This document shows positions 7,651 to 14,677 of a DNA stretch of 64,000 nt, in pieces (the first letter of the stretch is position 1; the number at the start of each line of letters is the position of its first letter). The position numbers and the translations under genes were made by a program. The stretch comes from Winogradskyella sp. UBA3174 (GTDB taxonomy: Bacteria > Bacteroidota > Bacteroidia > Flavobacteriales > Flavobacteriaceae): positions 70,587 to 134,586 of the forward strand of contig NZ_DEXW01000080.1 in NCBI RefSeq assembly GCF_002364335.1, given 5' to 3'. Under the pieces are notes generated by a model, which saw only the letters and a program-made list of their open reading frames with translations, was not told the origin of the DNA and searched no databases.

Positions 7651-8805
7651 ATGTCTAAAGAAAAATTGGGTTTAAATACCATTTGCACACATATAGGGGA
7701 AGTTAAAGATGAACAATTTAAAGGTGCAGTTTCGCCAATGTATTTAAGTTCATCTTACGAGTTTTTAGATGTAGATGTAAAACGTTATCCACGTTATTTT
7801 AACACACCAAATCAAGAGTTTTTATCAAAGAAAATAGCTGCTTTAGAGCATACAGAAGCAGCAATGATTTTTGGTTCTGGTATGGCAGCAATTAGTACTA
7901 TGTTTTTGGCATTTTTAAAACAAGGAGATCATTTGGTTGTTCAGAATACTCTATATGGTGGAACCGTCAACTTTATTAAAGAAGAATTTCCTAAATACGG
8001 TATCGAATATACATTCACTAGTGGTTATACTATTGAAGCCTTTGAAGCAGCAATTCAACCAAATACAAAGTTAATTCATATTGAAACTCCTTCAAATCCT
8101 TTAATGACTATTACAGATATAAAAGCTGTTGCTCTTCTAGGAAAATCAAAGTCTATTTATACGTCTATAGATAATACATTTGCATCGCCTGTGAATCAAA
8201 ACCCAATAGATATGGGAATTGATATGGTAATGCATTCAGCAACCAAGTATTTTGGTGGTCATAGTGATATCTGTGCAGGAGCAGTAGCAAGTTCTGAAGA
8301 ACATATTTTACGTATTTGGAATGTTGGCAAAAACCTAGGAGGAAGCTTAAGCGATATGACAGTTTGGATGCTAGAACGGAGCATGAAGACTTTAGGACTT
8401 CGTGTTAAAGCCCAAACTAAAAATGCAATGAAATTAGCAAAGTGGTTAAACAAACACCCTAAGATTTCTAAAGTAAATTATCCAGGTTTAAAATCACACC
8501 CAGAATATAAATTAGCAAAATCACAGATGAAAGGTTTTGGAGCAATGTTATCTTTTGAATTATCTGAAGATTTAGAATCTTATAAATTCCAAAAAGAATT
8601 AAACTTAATTAAATCTTCAATGAGTTTAGCAGGAGTAGAGAGCACTATGCTTTCACCACATTTAACCTCTCATGCTTTGTTAACTCAGCAAGAACGTAAT
8701 GCCATTGGGATTAGTGATCAACTCATTCGTTTTTCTGTTGGTATTGAGGATATTAAAGATTTAAAGCGCGATATTGATAAAGCAATTAACGCTATTTCAA
8801 AATAG
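7651..8805 (+). CDS. trans-sulfuration PLP enzyme (cystathionine gamma-synthase/lyase or methionine gamma-lyase family)
   Basis: 384 aa, the length of Cys/Met-metabolism PLP enzymes. The PLP lysine is K199 in HSATKYFGGHSD; GSGMAAIST near residue 71 is the phosphate-binding part, and DNTFASP (near 171) holds the PLP-pyridine aspartate. Family members make or cleave cystathionine, or release methanethiol from methionine; sequence by eye does not separate these. It is cytoplasmic and tetrameric in known cases. The BshB1 gene follows after 24 bases. Both belong to thiol metabolism, since bacillithiol contains cysteine, so a shared operon is plausible. Confidence 0.88.
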   Translation: MSKEKLGLNTICTHIGEVKDEQFKGAVSPMYLSSSYEFLDVDVKRYPRYFNTPNQEFLSKKIAALEHTEAAMIFGSGMAAISTMFLAFLKQGDHLVVQNTLYGGTVNFIKEEFPKYGIEYTFTSGYTIEAFEAAIQPNTKLIHIETPSNPLMTITDIKAVALLGKSKSIYTSIDNTFASPVNQNPIDMGIDMVMHSATKYFGGHSDICAGAVASSEEHILRIWNVGKNLGGSLSDMTVWMLERSMKTLGLRVKAQTKNAMKLAKWLNKHPKISKVNYPGLKSHPEYKLAKSQMKGFGAMLSFELSEDLESYKFQKELNLIKSSMSLAGVESTMLSPHLTSHALLTQQERNAIGISDQLIRFSVGIEDIKDLKRDIDKAINAISK

Positions 8806-8829
8806 AATTGAAAATAATAAAGACAAAAA

Positions 8830-9552
8830 ATGAAACTAGATATATTAGCTATTGGAGCGCATCCGGATGATGTAGAATTAGGTTGTGGTGCTACTTTAGC
8901 CAAAGAAGTTGCCAACGGTAAAAAAGTAGGTGTAATTGATTTAACACGTGGAGAATTAGGCACAAGAGGTACAGCAGAAACCCGTGATGAAGAAGCCTTT
9001 AATGCGGCTAAAATATTAGGTGTGCACTCTAGAGTTAATATGAGATTTGCAGACGGTTTTTTTATAAACGATAAAGCACATCAAATAGAAATCATAAAAA
9101 TGATTCGGTATTACAGACCAGAAATAGTGATATGTAATGCTATTGATGATAGACATATAGATCATGGTAAAGGAAGTCAATTAGTTAGTGATGCCTGTTT
9201 TTTAAGTGGTTTGCTTAAAATTGAAACTGTACATAAAGATGAGAAATCAAATCAAGAGCCATGGAGACCAAAAGCAGTATACCATTATATACAGTGGAAA
9301 GATATTGAACCAGATTTAGCTGTAGATGTTTCTGGTTATATGGATCAAAAGATGGATTCAGTATTAGCTTATAAAACCCAGTTTTTTGATTCAAACAGTG
9401 ATGAGCCAGAAACACCAATTTCTAGTAAGAATTTTACAGATAGTATAATATACAGAGCAAGAAACTTAGGACGTCTAATCGGAACTGAATATGCGGAAGG
9501 TTACACCGTTGAGCGTTATCCCGCTGTAGAATCATTATTCGACTTAAAATAG
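8830..9552 (+). CDS. bshB1: bacillithiol biosynthesis deacetylase BshB1
   Basis: 240 aa. LmbE/PIG-L fold with the zinc-binding AHPDD at residues 9-13, plus the BshB1-specific ELGTRGTAETR segment (about 42-52) and the DDRHIDHGKGS motif near 111. It removes acetate from GlcNAc-malate to give GlcN-malate, the second step of bacillithiol synthesis. The start ATG is 24 bases after the trans-sulfuration gene. BshA and BshC are not in this window. Bacillithiol is known in Flavobacteriia as well as Firmicutes. Confidence 0.93.
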   Translation: MKLDILAIGAHPDDVELGCGATLAKEVANGKKVGVIDLTRGELGTRGTAETRDEEAFNAAKILGVHSRVNMRFADGFFINDKAHQIEIIKMIRYYRPEIVICNAIDDRHIDHGKGSQLVSDACFLSGLLKIETVHKDEKSNQEPWRPKAVYHYIQWKDIEPDLAVDVSGYMDQKMDSVLAYKTQFFDSNSDEPETPISSKNFTDSIIYRARNLGRLIGTEYAEGYTVERYPAVESLFDLK

Positions 9553-9562
9553 ACCAACAAAA

Positions 9563-9586
9563 AAGCCTTTCATTTCTGAAAGGCTT
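9563..9586 (-). terminator. intrinsic terminator after tRNA-His
   Basis: Perfect 9-bp stem (AAGCCTTTC / GAAAGGCTT) with a 6-base loop. On the minus strand it is followed by a T run, so it fits the end of the tRNA-His transcript; it may also stop bshB1 readthrough less efficiently. Confidence 0.8.
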
Positions 9587-9596
9587 ACTAATTTAG

Positions 9597-9671
9597 GGTG
9601 GAAGACCGGTCTCGAACCGGCGACCTTCGGTACCACAAACCGACGCTCTAACCAACTGAGCTACAACCACC
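9597..9671 (-). tRNA. tRNA-His (anticodon GTG)
   Basis: Cloverleaf on the minus strand with D-arm TAGCTCAGTTGG, anticodon loop TTGTGGT and T-arm GCCGGTTCGAGACCGGT. The 5' extra G (G-1, encoded at 9671) opposite C73 is the hallmark of tRNA-His. CCA is not encoded. Reading the acceptor stem, pairs 5:68 and 6:67 are U-U mismatches, which is unusual (see findings). Confidence 0.95.
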
Positions 9672-9742
9672 GTTTTAATTAGGAGTGCAAATGTAGATTA
9701 TTTCCTATTTTCTACAAAGACTTTTTGAACTAATTTTAAAAA

Positions 9743-9784
9743 ATAAAAGCCTTTCAAAATCAATTGAAATGCTTTTATTTTTTA
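9743..9784 (-). terminator. intrinsic terminator of the M28 peptidase gene
   Basis: Hairpin of 9 bp (AATAAAAGC/GCTTTTATT) plus 6 bp (TTTCAA/TTGAAA) separated by one mismatch, six-base loop, T-rich on both sides. It lies 14 bases past the stop codon of the minus-strand M28 gene and upstream of tRNA-His. Confidence 0.75.
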
Positions 9785-9797
9785 GATAATAGGATAC

Positions 9798-11372
9798 TTA
9801 TTTTGTTGCTTTATCTACAACAATTCTATCTGCTCTGTTAGCAACTTCCCATGCTGTATGAAAGACAAGACGTGTTCTATTCTCTAATAAGTCATATTCT
9901 ATTTTATCTGCTGTATCACTTGCTTTATGATAATCTGCATGTGTACCATTAAAGTAAAAAATTACAGGAATGTTATTTTTGGCAAAGTTATAATGATCCG
10001 ATCTGTAATAAAAACGATTTGGATCGTTCTCATCATTATAAGTATAGTCTAACTCAATATTTGTATACTTAGAATTAACTTCTTCTGAAATCTTGTGTAA
10101 GTCTGTACTTAATTTATCACTTCCAATAAGGTATATGTAGTTTCTGTCCCCTTCTTTACGCTCAGGATCTGTCCTACCAATCATATCAATATTAAGATCA
10201 GCTACCGTATTAGCAAGTGGAAAAATAGGATCGTTGTCTGTGTAATGTTTAGACCCTAAAAGTCCTTTCTCTTCACCTGTAACATGTAAAAACAAAACAG
10301 AACGTTTTGGCCCATGACCAGCTTTTTCAGCAATTTTAAATGCTTCAGCAATTTCTAATATTGCGATTGTACCAGAGCCATCATCATCAGCACCATTGTA
10401 TACTTCACCATCTTTAATACCTTCGTGGTCTAAATGTGCAGAAATCACAATAATTTCATCTGGTTTTTCAGATCCCTTTATATATGCGACTACATTTTTA
10501 GAAATAATAGATTCTGATTTATTTTCAATAGCTACATCTAGTTTTGAATTTAGAACTTTAGTAGTATCGTCTTCTAAAATTGAACCATGTAATGCTTTTC
10601 CTAAATTTTCATTAATCATTAGCATCATCATTCCTTCTTCATTACTTTTTAGCGATAAACGGCCAGAAGCACCAGATTCAGCTTGTCTCTTAAAGAAAGG
10701 TGAATACCTTGAAAACAGCGTGTTATCCATTAAAATAAAGCCTTTAGCACCTTTGTCTTTTGCAGCATCTCTTTTGCTAGATAAAGATTGACGTCCGTTC
10801 GTCCATTTAGTATCTTCAGGCTTACCAGTAGTGATATAATTCCCAGTTTCGTCTTTTGGTTCTCCAGCTTTTGCTAAAACGACTTTTCCTTTAACATCTA
10901 CATCGCTATAGTCAGAGTAATTATCTGCATCTATGCCATAACCAACATATACAATATCGTTTACAGACATATCTATAGTATTAGAAATAGCAAGTACAAT
11001 ATGATCTTCAAAACTATTAAAAGATTTACCATTTACAGAGAGCTGTGCCTGAGCAGTTTTTTGTTTTTCTAAAGGGACTTCTTGAAAATAATTGTCGCCG
11101 CCCAATGGAGTAGGGATGGCTAATAATTTATATTGCTCTTTTAAATATTCTATAGCCATTTTCTCTCCTTTTTCACCAGTTTCACGACCTTCAAATTCAT
11201 CAGAAGCGAATTTATATAGCATTTCTTTTAACTCTTCAGAAGTTATTGACGCAGCATAATCGGCAGGATTTACTGTTTCAATTTGTTTTGTTGAAGATGT
11301 ATTACTTTTTGAAGATGTGCCGCAACTTAAAATTAATCCGGAAACAAAAAAAGTTAATAGTAGTTTTTTCAT
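9798..11372 (-). CDS. M28 family zinc peptidase lipoprotein with PA domain
   Basis: 524 aa. Lipoprotein signal peptide with lipobox LILSC (Cys17). Residues about 110-285 form a protease-associated (PA) insert. The M28 catalytic part follows, with metal-binding and catalytic motifs in order: AHLDHEG, GADDDGSGT, TGEEKG, NIDMIGR, and the last zinc ligand in DYHKASDT. M28 enzymes are di-zinc aminopeptidases, here probably on the outer membrane or periplasmic side. A shorter paralogue lies just upstream on the same strand. Terminator hairpin at 9743-9784. Confidence 0.92.
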   Translation of the reverse strand: MKKLLLTFFVSGLILSCGTSSKSNTSSTKQIETVNPADYAASITSEELKEMLYKFASDEFEGRETGEKGEKMAIEYLKEQYKLLAIPTPLGGDNYFQEVPLEKQKTAQAQLSVNGKSFNSFEDHIVLAISNTIDMSVNDIVYVGYGIDADNYSDYSDVDVKGKVVLAKAGEPKDETGNYITTGKPEDTKWTNGRQSLSSKRDAAKDKGAKGFILMDNTLFSRYSPFFKRQAESGASGRLSLKSNEEGMMMLMINENLGKALHGSILEDDTTKVLNSKLDVAIENKSESIISKNVVAYIKGSEKPDEIIVISAHLDHEGIKDGEVYNGADDDGSGTIAILEIAEAFKIAEKAGHGPKRSVLFLHVTGEEKGLLGSKHYTDNDPIFPLANTVADLNIDMIGRTDPERKEGDRNYIYLIGSDKLSTDLHKISEEVNSKYTNIELDYTYNDENDPNRFYYRSDHYNFAKNNIPVIFYFNGTHADYHKASDTADKIEYDLLENRTRLVFHTAWEVANRADRIVVDKATK

Positions 11373-11505
11373 TTAATTTAATGTTAGATAGTTCTATTAG
11401 AATATAGAAGTTAAAGTTAGTTATAGCCTGATAGCTAATGTATAAAATTACGAAATAAAAAAAGGGAATAAGTTGGGTGTAAATTTCTTTTAACAAAGTT
11501 TAACA

Positions 11506-12537
11506 CTAGATGATTTCAGGATTTAAACGCTGTGGCGAATTTGCTAAATACCAAGCCGTTGCAAATACAAGTTTTGTGCGTTTCGCTAAAAGCGGATAGT
11601 TAATCTTATCTGCTGTATCTGTAGGTTTTGTGTAGTCTTCGTGTTCTCCGTTAAAGAAGAAAATTACTGGTATGCCTTTTGACGCAAAATTATAATGATC
11701 AGATCTATAATAATAGCGGTTAACATCCTTTTCTTTGTTAAACGTATAGTCTAATTCTAGGTTGGTAAATTCTGTATTTGCTTTTTGTGCAATAAAATGT
11801 AATTCGCTACTCAACCTGTCAGCACCAATAAGGTAAATATAGTTTTCGTTATTTTTATGCTTATCATCTACACGACCAATCATGTCTATATTTAATGTAG
11901 AAACTGTATTTTCTAAAGGAAAAATAGGATTATCAGTGTAGTAACGAGAACCGTGTAAACCAACTTCTTCTGCAGTAACGTGCAAAAACACAATACTGCG
12001 TTTAGGACCATGACCACCTTTAACTGCCTTACTAAAAGCTTCTGCCATCTCTAATACGGCAGCAGTACCAGAACCATTATCATCAGCACCATTGTAAATT
12101 TCCCCATCAATTACACCCTCATGGTCAGAATGCGCAGTAATGTAAATATATTCGTTAGGAAATTCGGATCCTTCAATGTAAGCTATAATGTTTTGGGAAT
12201 CATTTAAATCATCTGGCAGTACCTCTTTAGGTACTTTTTGGTAATAATTTGGGTGCGTGTTAGGAGCTTTTATGTTTTGAGAAGCATAATATTTTCTAAT
12301 ATAGTTGCATACTTCATTGTGTCCCTTTTCACCAGTCATTCTACCATTATACTTATCTGAAGAGACTTCTTCTACGTGATACTTTAACTCTTCTATTTCA
12401 ATAGTAGATAGGTATTGCTCAATAACCACTTTATCGTTAAATTGAATACTATCTTTAAGGTTATCAATCTTTTCGCTGTGTCTGAACGTAGAACACGACC
12501 CAACGAGAATAAGAACAGAAGCAACTAAGATCTTCAT
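11506..12537 (-). CDS. M28 family peptidase-like lipoprotein, PA domain absent and one zinc ligand replaced
   Basis: 343 aa. Lipoprotein signal (lipobox VGSC, Cys15). Clear paralogue of the downstream M28 gene: the regions before and after the PA insert align almost continuously (YYQKVP... then NIIAYIEGSE), so the PA domain is missing cleanly. AHSDHEG, GADDNGSGT, TAEEVG and NIDMIGR are kept. Where the paralogue has DYHKASDT this copy has DYTKPTDT: the His four residues before the Asp, the usual last zinc ligand, is Thr (codon ACA). It may be inactive, mono-zinc, or use another ligand such as the His in GEHEDY. Own -7 box upstream. Confidence 0.88.
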   Translation of the reverse strand: MKILVASVLILVGSCSTFRHSEKIDNLKDSIQFNDKVVIEQYLSTIEIEELKYHVEEVSSDKYNGRMTGEKGHNEVCNYIRKYYASQNIKAPNTHPNYYQKVPKEVLPDDLNDSQNIIAYIEGSEFPNEYIYITAHSDHEGVIDGEIYNGADDNGSGTAAVLEMAEAFSKAVKGGHGPKRSIVFLHVTAEEVGLHGSRYYTDNPIFPLENTVSTLNIDMIGRVDDKHKNNENYIYLIGADRLSSELHFIAQKANTEFTNLELDYTFNKEKDVNRYYYRSDHYNFASKGIPVIFFFNGEHEDYTKPTDTADKINYPLLAKRTKLVFATAWYLANSPQRLNPEII

Positions 12538-12555
12538 TTAAAATATAAATTTCTT

Positions 12556-12563
12556 CAAAAATA
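12556..12563 (-). promoter_or_regulatory. -7 promoter box TATTTTTG upstream of the short M28 paralogue
   Basis: Minus-strand match to TAnnTTTG, 18 bases before the ATG at 12537. In AT-rich DNA a chance match is possible. Confidence 0.5.
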
Positions 12564-12605
12564 AGGTAATTAATTGAAATGATTTCTTACCAATTCATTC
12601 AAATT

Positions 12606-12944
12606 TTAAAAATCTTCGTCAATCTCAATATCTTCAAGAATTTCTTTAGAATCTTCTAAATTTTCTTCTTCACGGATCTCTAATTCTTCAGTGTTGCCTA
12701 CTTCTTTAGCATTAAAAACACCTTTGTATATTGTTAAACCAAGGGATATAATAACTAGGAGAAATATGTACTGAATTGTTTTTGTCTTTGTGTTTTGTTT
12801 TTTTGAAATAAAAAAGACAATTAATCCACAAACAAAAGCTACACCAATAGGTAAAATTGCTAGATTAGATAAAGGTGTAACGGCTAATATCACAGCTATT
12901 ATTGCAGTAATAAATCCTAAAATGATGAATAGTTTTTTACTCAT
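12606..12944 (-). CDS. small membrane protein with acidic C-terminal tail (hypothetical)
   Basis: 112 aa. Three hydrophobic segments (about residues 4-24, 28-46 and 58-76), a basic loop KKQNTKTKT, then a strongly acidic tail of about 30 residues rich in Glu/Asp. No family recognised. It lies between the M28 paralogue and the DUF3108 gene on the same strand, with 45-70 base gaps, so it could be independently expressed. The acidic tail is unusual but provides no functional clue. Confidence 0.65.
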   Translation of the reverse strand: MSKKLFIILGFITAIIAVILAVTPLSNLAILPIGVAFVCGLIVFFISKKQNTKTKTIQYIFLLVIISLGLTIYKGVFNAKEVGNTEELEIREEENLEDSKEILEDIEIDEDF

Positions 12945-12989
12945 GTTATATTTTTTAAATGAATTTATGAATCTAAGATTGTATTATGT

Positions 12990-13769
12990 TTAGTTTTTTA
13001 AACCTGTCGCAGATTCGATTTTCAGTTCACCGTTACCAACAGGGATTTTAAATTTAACATATACAGGTACTTTATTAGCATCTGCGGTTAGCCATAATAA
13101 ATTATCGTTCTTGCCTTTTAATACATCGCTTCCTTTTATTGAAATTGCCAATTTGTAACATTCTTTTCTGCCAATTTTTGTAGAGATAGTTTCTTTACCA
13201 ATATACTTTAATACTATGGTAGTCTCTTTATTGTCAAAAAGTACTTTGAAACTCTGCTGATCTCCAGGACTTGCTTTATGAATATCTAAATTTCTAATAT
13301 GATACAATGTGCTCACAAAATCTTTAGTTGACGCACCAATATTTACCACTTTGTTTTCATCCCATGTCTCACCATCTTTACGCTTTTTTCGTTTAAGACT
13401 TTTTACTGTATTAGATTTATGGTTAAATTTATACTGCATAAACTTGTAGTATCCACCTTCGTTTATATCTCTTTTATATAAATAGGGAGTCAGTGTTTTT
13501 GGGTTTACATAACTTTCGTATAAATCTCTTATTTTAAAGAAATTATCCCATTTTTTATAGGTAGTAGCGGTACATTTTAAACGTAATAACGTACTCTTAG
13601 AAGTTTTGACCTCGCTAGTTTCCATTTTTACTTGAGCAATGTCCGTTAATAAACCAGACATATTATAAGCTGCTGTAAATATTAGTTTTTCACCAGTAGC
13701 AATAGTTTTATTTTGAGCAAAATTATTAAGGCTAATTAAAGCTAAACAAGCAAAAATAAAATGTTTCAT
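12990..13769 (-). CDS. DUF3108 domain secreted protein
   Basis: 259 aa. Sec signal peptide ending at NNFAQ (about residue 19). The mature part is beta-rich and fits DUF3108: GEKLIFTAAYNMSGLL at the start, YKRDINEGGYYKFMQYKF mid-protein, and FVSTLYHIRNLD followed by GRKECYKLAI. The fold resembles LolA/LolB-like periplasmic beta half-barrels. Function is unknown; Bacteroidota genomes usually carry one or more. No partner gene is obvious. Confidence 0.85.
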   Translation of the reverse strand: MKHFIFACLALISLNNFAQNKTIATGEKLIFTAAYNMSGLLTDIAQVKMETSEVKTSKSTLLRLKCTATTYKKWDNFFKIRDLYESYVNPKTLTPYLYKRDINEGGYYKFMQYKFNHKSNTVKSLKRKKRKDGETWDENKVVNIGASTKDFVSTLYHIRNLDIHKASPGDQQSFKVLFDNKETTIVLKYIGKETISTKIGRKECYKLAISIKGSDVLKGKNDNLLWLTADANKVPVYVKFKIPVGNGELKIESATGLKN

Positions 13770-13904
13770 AAAAAATAGTATTTTAATTATAACAATATAA
13801 AGAGCATATACTGTGCCGAAAAATACAATGCTTTACCAAATGTTGCTAATTTTTGCTTTTTAAATCGATTAATTAAATATTAATAAAAAAACTAAAGAAA
13901 AATC

Positions 13905-13935
13905 TTTGGCTAGAACGAAAAGGATTTTATATTTG
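13905..13935 (+). promoter_or_regulatory. Bacteroidota sigma-A promoter of tRNA-Ser
   Basis: Textbook match: -33 TTTG (13905-13908), 19-base spacer, -7 TATATTTG (13928-13935), with the tRNA starting 11 bases later. It is the best promoter in the window and supports the Bacteroidota assignment. Confidence 0.88.
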
Positions 13936-13946
13936 CACCCGCTAAT

Positions 13947-14031
13947 GGAGAGTTGGCAGAGTGGTCGAATGCGGCAGTCTTGAAAACTGTTGAGGGTCAC
14001 ACCTCCAGGGGTTCGAATCCCTTACTCTCCG
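13947..14031 (+). tRNA. tRNA-Ser (anticodon TGA)
   Basis: 85 bases. Acceptor GGAGAGT pairs with ACTCTCC, the discriminator is G at 14031, the anticodon loop TCTTGAAAA carries TGA, there is a long class II variable arm, and the T-arm has GGTTCGAATCC. CCA is not encoded. Strong promoter upstream and terminator immediately downstream. Confidence 0.97.
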
Positions 14032-14040
14032 CTTTAAGCA

Positions 14041-14079
14041 AAGCTCAATTTCTTTTCAGAAATTGAGCTTTTGTTTTTT
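14041..14079 (+). terminator. intrinsic terminator after tRNA-Ser
   Basis: Perfect 12-bp stem (AAGCTCAATTTC / GAAATTGAGCTT), 6-base loop TTTTCA, then TTGTTTTTT. It starts 10 bases after the tRNA. Confidence 0.9.
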
Positions 14080-14267
14080 AGGAACCCTGTAAACCATCTG
14101 TTTACGATGATAAGTAAGAAATAAAAACCTATAAATTACAATAACAATTTTGAGTGAATTGTTAATAGAAGCTTTTACAATTACAGTTAGTCAACTATTA
14201 ATGTAAATAAGCTAAGATTAATTATCCTTGTTTTCTGATTTTCTTCTGCAGATCGCAGATATTAAGA

Positions 14268-14555
14268 TTAATAAAATTTTCTATGATTGCAAATTTTTTT
14301 AATCTTGTCGTAGTTTTCTATAAAGGTGTAAGCCATAAGAGTGAGTTCTTCTTGATTTACAAATTCATTTTGGTATATATAGTTATGATGAGAATCTTTA
14401 GAAGTCATTGTTCCTTTTGTACCTCTTAATAAACTAAAGTTTGCATTAGGAAAAACATTTTTTAATTTCTCTAACTGTTTAGTTGTTAATTCATCTTTAT
14501 TACCGTTTTTTATATTATAATATGTTCCGTTAGAAAATGGTAATTTTTCTATCAA
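14268..14555 (-). CDS. 95-aa hypothetical protein, possible remnant
   Basis: Open frame of 95 aa with no ATG start; TTG at 14555 is the only candidate. No signal peptide or membrane span; Lys/Asn-rich, with a short helical C-terminus (EELTLMAYTFIENYDKIKKI). I recognise no family. Just upstream, in a different frame, is ATGACGAAAGACTTTGAA followed at once by a stop. The real start may therefore have been lost by a frameshift. It lies between tRNA-Ser and the molybdenum operon, a typical place for gene gain and decay. Confidence 0.35.
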   Translation of the reverse strand: MIEKLPFSNGTYYNIKNGNKDELTTKQLEKLKNVFPNANFSLLRGTKGTMTSKDSHHNYIYQNEFVNQEELTLMAYTFIENYDKIKKICNHRKFY

Positions 14556-14677
14556 TTTAATTATTCAAAGTCTTTCGTCATATTGTATTTCTTTTAGAAA
14601 GTTATATAATTCCATTTGATACCATTATCATTTATTAGAAACCTTTTGTTAATTTAAATAAATCAACGAAACTTAAA

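Noticed and set aside
10396..10791. 131-aa open frame on the plus strand inside the M28 gene
   Set aside because: It is antisense to a well-supported peptidase with all catalytic motifs, lacks any domain or promoter, and follows from codon structure of the real gene.
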